Positions 1 through 9,404 of a stretch of 64,000 nt of DNA are shown piece by piece (within the stretch, counting starts at the first letter, position 1; each line of letters begins with the position of its first letter). The notes beneath the pieces were generated by a model. That model saw only the letters and a program-made list of their open reading frames with translations. It was not told the origin of the DNA and did no database searches. A program made the translations under genes and the position numbers. The stretch covers positions 62,001 to 126,000 of the forward strand of contig NZ_CANLKW010000004.1 in NCBI RefSeq assembly GCF_947491795.1. Reading direction: 5' to 3'. Origin of the DNA: an uncultured Roseobacter sp. Its GTDB lineage: Bacteria > Pseudomonadota > Alphaproteobacteria > Rhodobacterales > Rhodobacteraceae.

Positions 1-1477
1 TGTTGAACTGCATCATTGCGACGATGGGTTCAAATTCGGGAATGAATGTCCCCAGAACCCCCAGTTCATTCATTCGCCGCAACGCACGTTCCGGATTGCC
101 GTGCCGCAGCAGCAGCTCAAAGAAAATGCGGCGTGCCTCCGGGTCAGTGCGCATGTCGTCATCAATCAGATCAAGGTTCGCCTTGACCAGCCGCATGGCG
201 TCCGGGTGGATCAGCATACCTGTTCGCAAAGCTTCCTCGAAGACGCGCAGCAGGTTCAGTTTGTCTGAAAGAAACGCGGCATCGTCGGCAATGGCCAGTC
301 TGTTGTGCACGACCTTGTAGCCTGCGCGCGTGCGCGGCCGGCGGCGGAAAATCCGCTCCAGCAGCGGATCGGCCTTAACGTGATCGGCTTCCATCTTGGT
401 CAGGAAAATACGGGTCAGATCACCGACTTCGGTGGCGTGCAGGAAAAAGGCCTGCATAAAGACCTCCACCCCGCGCCTGCCGGACGTATCGCTGTAGCCC
501 ATGGCGTCTGCAATCTGTACCTGCATGTCAAAGGTGAGTTGTTCTGTGGGGCGTCCGCTGGCCAGATGCAGATGCCCGCGCACTGCCCACAGAAAATCCT
601 CTGCCAGCACAAAAGTTCTGAACTCGTCGGCGCTGAAGACGCCCAGATCGACCAGGTCGGCTGCGTTTTCGACCCCGTGCACGTATTTGGCGATCCAGTA
701 AAGGGACTGAAGATCGCGCAGCCCGCCTTTGCCCTCTTTGACGTTCGGCTCAACCACATAGCGCTGGCCGTGTCGTTTGTGACGCGCTTCCCGCTCTTCG
801 AGCTTGGCCTCAACAAAGGCACGCTCGGACCCCTTGAACAGGTCATCGCGCAGGCGCTGCGACAACTCATCAGCGAGCGCGCGATCACCGGCGAGATACC
901 GCAGTTCCAACAACGCGGTGCGAATGGTGAAATCTTCGCCCGCCAGGCGCAGACACTCGCGGGTTGTCCGGCTGGCGTGGCCCACTTTGAGCTTCAGATC
1001 CCACAGCATATAGAGCATGGTTTCAATGACGCTCTCGGCCCAGGCCGTCATTTTGTACGGCGTCAGAAACAGCAGATCCACATCCGAAAAAGGCGCCATT
1101 TCACCGCGCCCGTATCCGCCAACCGCGATGACAGAAAGCCGCTCACCGGACGTAGGGTTGGGTTTGGCGTTCAGAATATCTGTCGCTACCCATAGCACCA
1201 TGCGCACCAGCTCATCCGTCAGCCAGGTATAGGCCCGTGTCATTGGCCGCGCGTCGAAGGGTCGGGCCGCGAAGGCCTCAGCGATTGCGTCGCGCCCGTT
1301 TTTCTGCGCCTCGCGCAGCAGGGCGACCGTCGCTGATCTGACATCAGCGGGAGACTGTCCTTCTTCAAAAGCGGCCTGCAGAGCCGCATGAATGCGCGCG
1401 CTGTCGAACACCGCCTCCGGCGGGCAGATCAGTTCCGGGTTCTCCGCAGGACTTGGCTGCGGTTCAGTGAGGCTCAT
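1..1477 (-). CDS. glnD: [Protein-PII] uridylyltransferase GlnD, N-terminal part (cut by window edge)
   Basis: Bifunctional uridylyltransferase/uridylyl-removing enzyme that modifies PII proteins in response to glutamine and so controls nitrogen assimilation. I translated the minus strand from the ATG at 1477; 492 codons lie in the window and the reading frame is open to the edge. The nucleotidyltransferase signature VGGYGRGEMAPFSDVDLLFL lies at about residues 119-138, with the metal-binding DVD at 132-134. The last codons seen (PEFEPIVAMMQFN) match the stretch just before the HD (uridylyl-removing) domain, so the HD and ACT domains lie outside the window. It starts 9 bases upstream of the stop of the LpoA-like gene and is probably co-transcribed with it. 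Confidence 0.93.
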   Translation of the reverse strand, partial: MSLTEPQPSPAENPELICPPEAVFDSARIHAALQAAFEEGQSPADVRSATVALLREAQKNGRDAIAEAFAARPFDARPMTRAYTWLTDELVRMVLWVATDILNAKPNPTSGERLSVIAVGGYGRGEMAPFSDVDLLFLTPYKMTAWAESVIETMLYMLWDLKLKVGHASRTTRECLRLAGEDFTIRTALLELRYLAGDRALADELSQRLRDDLFKGSERAFVEAKLEEREARHKRHGQRYVVEPNVKEGKGGLRDLQSLYWIAKYVHGVENAADLVDLGVFSADEFRTFVLAEDFLWAVRGHLHLASGRPTEQLTFDMQVQIADAMGYSDTSGRRGVEVFMQAFFLHATEVGDLTRIFLTKMEADHVKADPLLERIFRRRPRTRAGYKVVHNRLAIADDAAFLSDKLNLLRVFEEALRTGMLIHPDAMRLVKANLDLIDDDMRTDPEARRIFFELLLRHGNPERALRRMNELGVLGTFIPEFEPIVAMMQFN

Positions 1478-1486
1478 GGGTCTGCC

Positions 1487-2665
1487 TTAAAATCCGGCAC
1501 CACCGAAATTCTGGGGCGCAGGGCTCAGGATCTGCACCTGCGCATCGGTTATTGTTGCCACGGCCAGTCCGCGTTGGTTTGTCCCGTCGGGCATCAGGCG
1601 GAAAACACCGCTGGCGCCACGATACCCTGCGCCCTGTGTCAGGGCCGAGCGGGTCAGGGCGTCGCTTTTGCCCTGGCTGACCAATGCACCGATGGCTGCA
1701 ATTCCATCAAACGCGAGACCGCCGATCGGGTGCGGTGTGGACCCATACGCCGACTGATACTGGCCACTGAACAGGCTGGCAGCACCTGGATCCGGCACGG
1801 CAAACCAGCCGCCCTGGACACCGGGCAGGCTCAGCGTCTGGGGCGGAATGTCCCAGCGTGTCAGGCCGATGAACTGTGCCGTTGCGCTGGAAACTCCCGC
1901 CTCTGGCAGAAGCTGTGACAACAGTGGCAGAGCGGTTGCAGTGTCGGTCGTCATAAAGATGGCGTCGGCACCTGTCGACTGCACGGTGTCGCGGATGGTC
2001 GGGATAGAGGCAATCACGTCCTGCTGGGACAGGGCGTAGCTGACGTTGCCCGCTACGGTTGCTCCCTGGGCTGTAACTGCGCTCTGAACCGCAGCGCGGC
2101 CCTGATTACCGGCGGAGTCCTGCCCATGCACGATCACAAAACGGCTCTTGCCTTGAGCCCGCGCAAAGGCTGTCATCCGGTTGGCGGTGTTCTGAAAGGT
2201 CTGACCGAGGATAAAGACATTTCCCCCGGCGATTGCTGCGTTGTTGGAAAAGGCCAGCACGTTGACATTGTCATCCGCGACCGCAACCCCCACGGCATTG
2301 GCGGGTCCGGCAAAGACCGGACCGAGGATTATTTTTGCCCCGTCGTCCACGGCCTGTTCGGCTGCCGCTGCGGCAGTGCCCGCATCAGCGGCTGTCGGAT
2401 ACACCCTGAGGTCGATCTGCACGCCGTTGAGATCACGCATCGCCAGGCGGGCCGCGTTTTCAAGGCTTTGCGCAAGAATATCGTTTGTGGAGTTGCCTGA
2501 ACCGGCCGGTACCAGAAGTGCTACCGGGACAGGTTTGGACGTGTTTATCGACGCGCCGCTGTTCAACCCGCCGGGAATGGGCTCACAGGCGGCAAGGGCA
2601 AGAGCGGCAAGCGGCAGAAACAGCCGCGCCAACAGCTTGCGGGTGGCAGGGAAAACAGCAAACAT
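1487..2665 (-). CDS. LpoA-like penicillin-binding protein activator (periplasmic-binding-fold lipoprotein)
   Basis: Predicted lipoprotein of 392 residues. The chosen ATG at 2665 has GGAG about ten bases upstream and puts a signal peptide with lipobox LAAC (Cys27) directly at the N-terminus; an in-frame upstream start at 2710 would put 15 unneeded residues before it. The rest reads as a type I periplasmic-binding fold of the branched-chain amino-acid receptor type (VALLVPAGSGN, ILGPVFAGPANAVGVAVADD). In gammaproteobacteria the relative LpoA activates PBP1a from the outer membrane and lies next to rsmI and yraN, as it does here in divergent orientation. A role as a solute-binding protein is less likely because no transporter genes are near. 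Confidence 0.8.
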   Translation of the reverse strand: MFAVFPATRKLLARLFLPLAALALAACEPIPGGLNSGASINTSKPVPVALLVPAGSGNSTNDILAQSLENAARLAMRDLNGVQIDLRVYPTAADAGTAAAAAEQAVDDGAKIILGPVFAGPANAVGVAVADDNVNVLAFSNNAAIAGGNVFILGQTFQNTANRMTAFARAQGKSRFVIVHGQDSAGNQGRAAVQSAVTAQGATVAGNVSYALSQQDVIASIPTIRDTVQSTGADAIFMTTDTATALPLLSQLLPEAGVSSATAQFIGLTRWDIPPQTLSLPGVQGGWFAVPDPGAASLFSGQYQSAYGSTPHPIGGLAFDGIAAIGALVSQGKSDALTRSALTQGAGYRGASGVFRLMPDGTNQRGLAVATITDAQVQILSPAPQNFGGAGF

Positions 2666-2740
2666 AAGCAATACTCCGGTCTTTGTGCGTTCTGCACAGA
2701 TTTCCGGCAATCATAGACGTCACGAAAGGCGGGTCCAGCG

Positions 2741-3598
2741 TTGAATTTCCAAAAAGTGACCCTGTCCGCGGGTGTCTGGTTTGTCGGCGTGCCGATCGGA
2801 ACGGCACGTGACATTACGCTGCGCGCACTGGATGTGCTGGCTTCGGCAGATGTGCTCGCTGCTGAGGACACGCGCAGTCTGCGTCGTCTGATGGACATTC
2901 ACGGCGTGCCTCTGGAAGGGCGGCGCATCGTGGCTCTGCATGATCACAGCAGTAGTGGCGTGCCGGCAACGCTGCTCGAGGCGGTGCGCGACGGAAAGTC
3001 TGTTGCCTATGCCTCCGAGGCGGGGATGCCGCTGATTGCAGACCCTGGGTTTGGTCTGGCCCGCGACGCGGTTTCTGCCGGTCTGGCTGTTACGGCAGCG
3101 CCGGGTCCTTCGGCTGTTCTGACGGCCCTTGTTCTGGCAGGTCTGCCCACGGATGCATTCTTCTTTGCCGGGTTTCTGCCCGCCGCAGCGGCGGCCCGCC
3201 GCACAGCGCTGGAAAACCTCAGCACGGTGCCAGGGACGCTGGCATTCTACGAATCCCCCAAACGGCTGTCTGCCATGCTCGCAGATGCGGCGTCGGTTCT
3301 GGGAGAGGCGCGTGAGGCTGCTGTTTGCCGTGAACTCACCAAAAAGTTCGAAGAAGTACGCCGGGGCACGCTTGGGGCGCTGGCAACTGACTATGCCGAC
3401 GCAAAGGTCAAGGGCGAGATTGTTGTGTTGGTGGACCGCAGCCGTTCGGGTCCTGTTAGTACTTTGGGCTTAGAAGCAGATCTCAAAGCGGCTTTGCAGA
3501 AAATGTCGATGCGCGACGCGGTCGACATGGTCTCGCAGGCCCATGATCAGCCCCGCCGTCAGGTCTATCAGATGGCGCTGGCCCTCTCAAAGGAATAG
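2741..3598 (+). CDS. rsmI: 16S rRNA (cytidine(1402)-2'-O)-methyltransferase RsmI
   Basis: Tetrapyrrole-methylase-fold enzyme that 2'-O-methylates C1402 in the ribosomal P site. The 285-residue product has the family landmarks VGVPIGTARDITLRAL near residue 12, AAEDTRSLRRLM near 43, SEAGMPLIADPG near 92 and FYESPKRL near 168. Length is normal. The start is a TTG at 2741 preceded by AAAGG; an in-frame GTG at 2756 is an alternative. It is divergent from the LpoA-like gene (75 bp between starts) and leads the rsmI-yraN pair. Confidence 0.93.
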   Translation: MNFQKVTLSAGVWFVGVPIGTARDITLRALDVLASADVLAAEDTRSLRRLMDIHGVPLEGRRIVALHDHSSSGVPATLLEAVRDGKSVAYASEAGMPLIADPGFGLARDAVSAGLAVTAAPGPSAVLTALVLAGLPTDAFFFAGFLPAAAAARRTALENLSTVPGTLAFYESPKRLSAMLADAASVLGEAREAAVCRELTKKFEEVRRGTLGALATDYADAKVKGEIVVLVDRSRSGPVSTLGLEADLKAALQKMSMRDAVDMVSQAHDQPRRQVYQMALALSKE

Positions 3599-3601
3599 CC
3601 G

Positions 3602-3982
3602 ATGCCCGCAGCTGTGGCAGAAAATGCGAAAGGCCGGACGCGGTACGAAGCGGGCCTGTCCGCCGAAGATGCTGTCGCCAGGGTGTATCAGAAACGTGGA
3701 TGGGATGTGGTCGCGAAACGCTGGCGGGGAAAAGCTGGTGAGATTGACCTGATCCTGCGCCGCAACGGTGTTCTTGTTTTTGCGGAAGTAAAGAAAAGCC
3801 GGTCTTTTGACACTGCAGCCCTGCGGATAAACGCAGCCCAGATGTGCCGTATCATGTCGGCGGCACAGGAGTTTGCCGCGCGCGAACCGGATGGACTTCT
3901 TTCGGATATGCGATTTGATGCGGCCCTTGTGGACAGCCGGGGCGGTGTGAGAATTATTCCCAACGCTTTCGGCGCAGACTGA
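3602..3982 (+). CDS. yraN: UPF0102/YraN family nuclease-fold protein
   Basis: Small protein of 126 residues with a predicted restriction-endonuclease-like fold. The family motifs are visible: the N-terminal G..AEDAVARVY helix, GWDVVAKRWRGKAGEIDLI with the acidic GEIDL element near residue 48, and VLVFAEVKKS near 60, which carries the E-x-K of this fold. It starts three bases after the rsmI stop, so translation is probably coupled. The cellular role of the family is not settled; a link to DNA processing or recombination is usually assumed from the fold. Confidence 0.88.
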   Translation: MPAAVAENAKGRTRYEAGLSAEDAVARVYQKRGWDVVAKRWRGKAGEIDLILRRNGVLVFAEVKKSRSFDTAALRINAAQMCRIMSAAQEFAAREPDGLLSDMRFDAALVDSRGGVRIIPNAFGAD

Positions 3983-4053
3983 GTTTTCAGGACGGCCCAT
4001 TGCGCTGGCGCGTTTCCTGCCCCATTTAGGTGCGGCAACAAAGGGGAGCGGCA

Positions 4054-4992
4054 ATGAAAATCGCCTTTCAGATGGATCCCATCGCAGATGTGGACATCAA
4101 CGCGGACAGCTCGTTCCGCCTCGCAGAGGAAGCGCAGGCGCGCGGCCACACATTGTTTTTCTACACGCCGGATCATCTGGCCTGGCAGGAAGGCAGGGTC
4201 ACGGCGCGCGGCCACGACCTGCGCGTTCAGCGTGTTCAGGGATCCCACGCTGAGCTTGGACCTGAAAAGGAAGTTGATCTGGCCGATTTCGATGTGGTCT
4301 GGCTGCGTCAGGACCCGCCCTTTGACATGCATTATATCACCTCAACGCACCTTTTGGACCGGCTGGCACCGCAGACGCTGGTGGTGAACGATCCATTCTG
4401 GGTGCGGAATTATCCGGAAAAACTGCTGGTGCTTGATTTCCCTGATCTGACGCCACCAACGACGATTGCGCGCGACCTGAACACGATCAAAGCCTTCAAG
4501 GAAAAGCATGGGGACGTCATTCTGAAGCCGCTCTATGGCAACGGCGGGGCCGGCGTTTTCCGGCTGGACGCAAATGACCGGAACCTGACATCGCTGCATG
4601 AGCTCTTTACGGGTTTTTCGCGAGAACCGCTGATCGTGCAGAAGTTCCTGCCGGATGTTTCCAACGGCGACAAACGCGTCATTCTGGTGGATGGCGAACC
4701 GGTTGGTGCCATCAACCGGGTGCCTGCTGCGGGAGAAACACGGTCGAATATGCATGTGGGCGGAAGGCCTGAAAAAACCGGGCTGACCGAACGCGATCTG
4801 GAAATCTGCGCCGCCATTGGCCCGTTGCTGAAGGAAAAGGGCCAGGTCTTTGTGGGGATCGATGTGATCGGCGACTATCTGACAGAGATAAACGTTACCT
4901 CGCCAACGGGCATCCAGGAGCTTGAGCGTTTTGACGGTACAAATATTGCGGCAAGGATCTGGGAAGCGATTGAACGCCGGGCTGCCGGGTGA
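4054..4992 (+). CDS. gshB: Glutathione synthase GshB
   Basis: ATP-grasp enzyme joining gamma-glutamylcysteine and glycine, the last step of glutathione synthesis. The ATG at 4054 has the strong ribosome-binding site AAGGGGAG and gives 312 residues, the usual bacterial length; the in-frame GTG at 4030 would precede that site. Features: N-terminal KIAFQMDPI, the ATP-grasp stretch [18 protein letters not shown] near residue 155, the metal/ligand segment [20 protein letters not shown] near 272. It follows yraN by 71 bases and may share the rsmI transcript. The next gene is convergent, with 9 bases between stops. Confidence 0.95.
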   Translation: MKIAFQMDPIADVDINADSSFRLAEEAQARGHTLFFYTPDHLAWQEGRVTARGHDLRVQRVQGSHAELGPEKEVDLADFDVVWLRQDPPFDMHYITSTHLLDRLAPQTLVVNDPFWVRNYPEKLLVLDFPDLTPPTTIARDLNTIKAFKEKHGDVILKPLYGNGGAGVFRLDANDRNLTSLHELFTGFSREPLIVQKFLPDVSNGDKRVILVDGEPVGAINRVPAAGETRSNMHVGGRPEKTGLTERDLEICAAIGPLLKEKGQVFVGIDVIGDYLTEINVTSPTGIQELERFDGTNIAARIWEAIERRAAG

Positions 4993-5001
4993 TGCGGGGT
5001 T

Positions 5002-6516
5002 TCAGGTTCTGACAGGGGTGATGAGCCTGAAACCGACCGCTTCGGCAATATGAGGTTGTCGCACTTCTGCTGACCGGTCCAGATCCGCAATTGTTCGGGC
5101 CACGCGCATCACACGGTGGTAACCGCGTGCTGTCAGCCGGAACTTTTCGGCGACGCGCACCAGCAGATCACGCCCTTCGCTGTCGGGCGTTGCGATCTCT
5201 TCGAGGGCCTCGCCTGCGGCATCGGCATTGCAGCGCATGTCTGATCTTTGCGAAAAGCGGTCCGCCTGTACCGCCTGAGCCGTTGCGACCCTCGCGGCCA
5301 CGTCGGCAGAGCTGTCCCCGGTGTTGGCCAGATTGAGATCGGTGTAGCTCACAGGGGGCACCTCAACACGCAGGTCGAAACGGTCCATCAGCGGGCCGGA
5401 GATGCGCCCCAGGTAATCGGCGCCGCATTCCGGAACCCGGGCACAGGCTTGTTCGGGATCGGTCATGTATCCACAGCGGCAGGGGTTGGCCGCTGCCACG
5501 AGCATAAATCTGCAGGGGTAACGGACATGCGCATTTGCACGGGAAATCATCACTTCACCGGTTTCCAGTGGCTGACGCAGGGTTTCCAGAACGTTCCGCT
5601 GAAACTCGGGGAATTCATCCATAAACAGAACACCGTTATGCGCCAGCGAGACTTCTCCCGGTCGGGCGACACGTCCGCCGCCAATGATGGCCGCCATAGA
5701 CGACGTATGATGCGGATCCCGGAAAGGCCGTGCGCGGGAGATGCCGCCTGCATCCAGAAGCCCGGCAACCGAATGGATCATCGAGGTCTCCAGCGCCTCC
5801 TGCGGTGTCAGGGGCGGCAGAATGCCGTGCAAGCGACGCGAGAGCATGGATTTGCCGGAGCCAGGCGGCCCGACAAACAGCAGGTGATGGCGTCCCGCAG
5901 CAGCAATCTCGAGCGCGCGTTTCGCGCGTTCCTGCCCTTTGACGTCCCGCAGGTCCAGATCGGTGCCCGGTTCCAGCACTTCGCCCGGTACAGAAGGGCT
6001 GATCGGCACCTGACCACTGAAATGACGCACAACATCACCCAGCGATTTCGGCGCGATGACTGTGGCACCGCTGACCCAGGCCGCTTCGCGACCGCACGCC
6101 GCCGGACACAGGAGCGTCAGCTCGTGTTCCGATGCTGTCATGGCGGTTGGAAGGCTGCCAGCCACCGGCACCAGCGTGCCGTCCAGCGACATTTCTCCCA
6201 GAGCAATCACGGTCCTGACCGTGTCTGCAGGCACAATTTCCATCGCGGCAAGAAGAGACAGGGCAATCGGCAGATCGAAATGGCTGCCTTCTTTTGGCAG
6301 ATCCGCGGGGCTGAGGTTAATGGTGATCTTTTTTGCCGGAAAGGCGATGGCCATACTGGCAAGCGCTGAACGCACCCTGTCGCGCGCCTCTGAGACGGCT
6401 TTGTCAGGCAGACCGACAATACTGAAGCCCGGCAATCCGGGCGTCAGCGAACACTGAACCTGTACGAGGCAGGCCTCGACACCGCGGAAAGCCGCAGAAT
6501 GTGTGTGCGTAATCAT
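5002..6516 (-). CDS. comM: YifB/ComM-family Mg-chelatase-like AAA+ ATPase
   Basis: AAA+ protein of 504 residues. The N-terminal part is the ChlI-type Lon-S5-like fold (FSIVGLPDKAVSEARDRVRSA at 31-51). Walker A is VGPPGSGKS at about 215-223, Walker B is VLFMDEFPEF, and the cysteine-rich element ANPCRCGYM sits after it; the C-terminal Mg-chelatase domain ends the protein. Family members such as ComM act as hexameric helicases that extend branch migration during integration of transforming DNA. Nothing nearby belongs to a competence operon, so a role in natural transformation here is inferred only from the family. Confidence 0.93.
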   Translation of the reverse strand: MITHTHSAAFRGVEACLVQVQCSLTPGLPGFSIVGLPDKAVSEARDRVRSALASMAIAFPAKKITINLSPADLPKEGSHFDLPIALSLLAAMEIVPADTVRTVIALGEMSLDGTLVPVAGSLPTAMTASEHELTLLCPAACGREAAWVSGATVIAPKSLGDVVRHFSGQVPISPSVPGEVLEPGTDLDLRDVKGQERAKRALEIAAAGRHHLLFVGPPGSGKSMLSRRLHGILPPLTPQEALETSMIHSVAGLLDAGGISRARPFRDPHHTSSMAAIIGGGRVARPGEVSLAHNGVLFMDEFPEFQRNVLETLRQPLETGEVMISRANAHVRYPCRFMLVAAANPCRCGYMTDPEQACARVPECGADYLGRISGPLMDRFDLRVEVPPVSYTDLNLANTGDSSADVAARVATAQAVQADRFSQRSDMRCNADAAGEALEEIATPDSEGRDLLVRVAEKFRLTARGYHRVMRVARTIADLDRSAEVRQPHIAEAVGFRLITPVRT

Positions 6517-6588
6517 GTGACCCCCGCAACCGGCAATTCGTGGTTAACGCTACTGTCACCACCGTTACGGAAGGGTTAACAGCCAGGC

Positions 6589-7269
6589 TCAGACAGGCCA
6601 TGCGCGCTTTTGCAGGTCCATGGGATAGGGATGCGGGTCATATGTTTTCTGCAGCCCCTCGGCCCGCCAGGCCCTGAATGCCGGATCCTCGACCACGCGG
6701 TCACAATACGCCCGTGCGCCATCAGACACAGGAAGGTCATAGCCGACAATTCTTGCGGCAACCGGTGCATAGAAGACGTCTGCAAGACTGTAACGGCCAA
6801 ACAGCCAGTCCGTTTCTGAGACATCGCCGCCACCGGCCCAGGCCCACAGGGTCTGGATCCTCTCCAGATCTCGGAGAACTGCCTGATCGGGCTGGAAACC
6901 GTCCCAGACGTGCTCCAGCTGCATCGGACAGGCTGTGCGCAGAGCGTGGAAACCTGTTGCCATTTCCGCGCAGAGGGAGCGCGCCTTTGAGCGCGCGACC
7001 GCATCGCCGGGCCACATCTGCGCCTCGGGATGCCTTTCCGCGAGCGTTTCCGCCATTGCCATAGTTTCTGTAACCACGTCCCCTTCGGGGGTTCGCAGGA
7101 CAGGAACCAACCGTGCCGGTGCCAGTGGGGCAAGGTCGTGGGCCATCGTCCCGGTGTACAGCCCGACGAGATGTGTGTTGAAGCTCAGTCCGAATTTTTC
7201 GAGCATCATCCAGCCGCGCAGCGACCAGCTGGAGAAAGTGCGATCACCGATATAAAGGTCATATGTCAT
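6589..7269 (-). CDS. Glutathione S-transferase family protein
   Basis: 226 residues with a thioredoxin-like N-terminal domain (LYIGDRTFSSWSLRGWMMLE, residues 5-24) whose Ser residues at 13-14 are the likely glutathione-activating position, followed by an all-helical C-terminal domain (SLADVFYAPVAARI). The N-terminal pattern resembles the maleylacetoacetate isomerase/zeta-like class, but the substrate cannot be told from sequence. A single gene between comM (72 bp away) and the cobalamin pair. The glutathione synthase gene 2 kb away is suggestive but not an operon partner. Confidence 0.88.
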   Translation of the reverse strand: MTYDLYIGDRTFSSWSLRGWMMLEKFGLSFNTHLVGLYTGTMAHDLAPLAPARLVPVLRTPEGDVVTETMAMAETLAERHPEAQMWPGDAVARSKARSLCAEMATGFHALRTACPMQLEHVWDGFQPDQAVLRDLERIQTLWAWAGGGDVSETDWLFGRYSLADVFYAPVAARIVGYDLPVSDGARAYCDRVVEDPAFRAWRAEGLQKTYDPHPYPMDLQKRAWPV

Positions 7270-7328
7270 GCACTCAGGCTAATACGGTCGTTTCGTCAGC
7301 TGCAAATGCTCAATTGTGCGCTGTCAGA

Positions 7329-7910
7329 TCACGGAAGGTGATTGATCACACCTGTCTTACCGTTTTCTCCGTCCCAGGTGATGCTCGTCACCGAAAGGTT
7401 ATCGATCGTTTGGGCCAAGGCGTCGTATGGATCAACGCGCAGCGCACGCTGAAGCTGGGTCAGAATAACGCCGAAATGGGCCACCGCGATGATCTGCGCG
7501 CCGGGGTGTGCCGCATTCAGGCGCCTGACCACAGCATCGACGCGACGTGCCGTCTGGTTCCAGCTTTCACCCTCTGGTGCTGCGATATCACCCGGTTCTT
7601 CCCAAAAACGCCGGCTCAGATCAGGGTCTCGGTCGGCCACATCTGAAAAGTGCATGCCATCCCAGACACCAAAATGCATCTCGCGCAGATCAGGCTCATG
7701 CGGCAGCCGGCGCCGGCGCTCGGTCTGAACGGCGTCTGCTGTTGCGGATGCGCGCACCAGGTCAGAGGATACGATCAGTGCGTTGTCCGGCAGGTGGCGG
7801 CTCAGCCTGCTGATCTGTGCTGTGTCGGAGAGATCGGCGGGCACATCACGCCATCCGACAAAACTCTTCTGATGTGTCGGCCCGTGGCGCACCCAGTGCC
7901 AGGTGGTCAT
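7329..7910 (-). CDS. cobC: Histidine phosphatase family protein, probable alpha-ribazole phosphatase
   Basis: 193 residues with the phosphohistidine motif RHGPT at residues 8-12, the second conserved histidine in AVAHFGV near 145, and the conserved Glu/Trp region (MHFGVWDG) between. It overlaps the start of cobU by four bases (stop/start overlap on the minus strand). CobC removes the 5'-phosphate in assembly of the lower ligand of cobalamin, the same pathway as CobU, which is the reason for the symbol. The family is broad and sequence alone would only give phosphoglycerate-mutase-like phosphatase. Confidence 0.78.
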   Translation of the reverse strand: MTTWHWVRHGPTHQKSFVGWRDVPADLSDTAQISRLSRHLPDNALIVSSDLVRASATADAVQTERRRRLPHEPDLREMHFGVWDGMHFSDVADRDPDLSRRFWEEPGDIAAPEGESWNQTARRVDAVVRRLNAAHPGAQIIAVAHFGVILTQLQRALRVDPYDALAQTIDNLSVTSITWDGENGKTGVINHLP

Positions 7911-8428
7911 GGCAGTGTTCCCCTGAGAACCTGCGGCAGCCCGGCCGTCACCAGAACTGCCAGATCAGCCGCTGCGGCAAGTGCGATGTTCAGCCGGCCC
8001 TGTTCTTCGCGGAACTGCCGGGCAAGGGCGTTTTCGGGCACAATGCCGTGGCCAACCTCGTTTGAGACGACGATAACGGATGCAGAACATGATGCGATGT
8101 CCCGGAGCAGCCGGTCTCGTTCTGCCAGGATATCCATGTCGTCGAGAATCACATTTGTCAGCCACATCGTGGCACAGTCGATCAGCACGCCCTGACCCCG
8201 ATCGCAGGTGGCCAGGACCTCTCCGGGGTAAATATCCTGCTCAAAATTGCGCCATTCATCACGTCTTCGCGATTTATGGGCATTAATTCGCAATTTTATT
8301 TCGTCGTCAAAAACGCGCGACGTTGCAAGGTAAACAGGTTCTAAACCGCTGGTTAACAAAAGGTTTTCAGCCCAGACAGATTTTCCGGAGGCTGCACCGC
8401 CTAGGACGAATGTCAGTTTTGGCAACAT
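7907..8428 (-). CDS. cobU: Bifunctional adenosylcobinamide kinase / adenosylcobinamide-phosphate guanylyltransferase CobU
   Basis: 173 residues when started at the ATG at 8428, so that the family N-terminus (LPKLTFVLGGAASGKSVWAE) is at the start; the open frame continues upstream to 8566 but the extra 46 residues are not family-like and would overlap the start of rpoH. P-loop GGAASGKS at about 9-16; other landmarks are the central AHKSRRRDEWRNFE (with the histidine guanylylated in CobU) and the C-terminal VSNEVGHGIVPENALARQFR. The enzyme phosphorylates adenosylcobinamide and transfers GMP to it in late cobalamin assembly and salvage. Co-transcribed with the downstream phosphatase. No cobalamin riboswitch fits in the 97 bp before rpoH. 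Confidence 0.93.
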   Translation of the reverse strand: MLPKLTFVLGGAASGKSVWAENLLLTSGLEPVYLATSRVFDDEIKLRINAHKSRRRDEWRNFEQDIYPGEVLATCDRGQGVLIDCATMWLTNVILDDMDILAERDRLLRDIASCSASVIVVSNEVGHGIVPENALARQFREEQGRLNIALAAAADLAVLVTAGLPQVLRGTLP

Positions 8429-8525
8429 TTTATAAACCTTTGCGGTGAACCAATCGCGTGTATGGTGCGTATCTATATCAATTGTACACGGCAAGGTGTG
8501 CTTCATCTGACTGGGAGATGTCGCT

Positions 8526-9404
8526 ATGGCTTTGGATACTGCAAGGGATATGTCTCTTTCCCGCATTGCGATGAAAGCAGAACTTCTGGACGCGGAAACT
8601 GAACTGCGTCTTGCCTATGCGTGGCGCGACGAGCGCTGCGAACAATCACTTCACAGACTGATCACGGCCTACATGCGGCTTGCGATCTCGATGGCGTCCA
8701 AATTCAAACGATACGGCGCACCGATGAACGACCTGATTCAGGAAGCAGGTCTGGGTCTGATGAAGGCAGCGGATAAATTCGATCCCGACAGGGGCGTCCG
8801 CTTTTCAACATATGCGGTGTGGTGGATCAAAGCATCTATACAGGACTATGTGATGCGCAACTGGTCCATGGTACGCACCGGATCGACGTCCTCGCAAAAG
8901 TCGCTGTTTTTCAACATGCGCCGGGTGCAGGCGAGACTGGAGCGGGAAACCGCCGCTGCGGGCGAAACGCTGGATCGTCACCAGTTGCGCCAGATGATTT
9001 CGACCGAGATCGGGGTCCCTTTGCATGATGTTGAGATGATGGAAGGTCGGCTTTCCGGGTCAGATTATTCACTGAACGCGACCCAGTCGACCGAGGACGA
9101 AGGCCGGGAATGGATCGACGCGCTGGAAGACGACAGCGAGCAGGCCGCCGAAACGGTTGAGCACCGCCATGACACAGAGCAACTGCGCTCGTGGCTTCTT
9201 AACGCTATGAACGACCTTAATGAGCGTGAGCGGTTTATCGTGCGGGAGCGTAAACTGCGCGACGCGCCGCGCACCCTGGAAAGCCTCGGTCAGGAACTCA
9301 GCCTGAGCAAAGAGCGCGTGCGTCAGCTCGAAGCCGCAGCATTTGGCAAAATGCGCAAATCGCTCGAGGGGCAGTCGCGGGAAGTCTTCCACTTCCTCGC
9401 ATGA
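8526..9404 (+). CDS. rpoH2: Alternative sigma factor RpoH, RpoHII type
   Basis: Sigma-32 family factor, 292 residues. Region 2 contains LITAYMRLAISMASKFKRYG, the core-binding and -10 recognition segment VRFSTYAVWWIKASIQDYVM, and the RpoH-box area GSTSSQKSLFFNMRR; region 4 ends with the helix-turn-helix LSLSKERVRQLEAAAFGKMR. Rhodobacterales usually carry two RpoH proteins; the N-terminus and region 2 here read like RpoHII (a factor linked to singlet-oxygen and oxidative stress in Rhodobacter sphaeroides) rather than RpoHI. RBS GGGAG precedes the ATG. The last four bases overlap the ChaN-like gene. I could not recognise a clear RpoE-type promoter upstream. Confidence 0.9.
   Translation: MALDTARDMSLSRIAMKAELLDAETELRLAYAWRDERCEQSLHRLITAYMRLAISMASKFKRYGAPMNDLIQEAGLGLMKAADKFDPDRGVRFSTYAVWWIKASIQDYVMRNWSMVRTGSTSSQKSLFFNMRRVQARLERETAAAGETLDRHQLRQMISTEIGVPLHDVEMMEGRLSGSDYSLNATQSTEDEGREWIDALEDDSEQAAETVEHRHDTEQLRSWLLNAMNDLNERERFIVRERKLRDAPRTLESLGQELSLSKERVRQLEAAAFGKMRKSLEGQSREVFHFLA

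Noticed and set aside
305..1195. Long plus-strand open frame
   Set aside because: It is the antisense shadow of glnD, whose conserved motifs read on the minus strand.
8429..8525. Cobalamin riboswitch before cobU or RpoE promoter before rpoHII
   Set aside because: The gap is too short for the riboswitch, and no convincing RpoE-type -35/-10 pair is visible.
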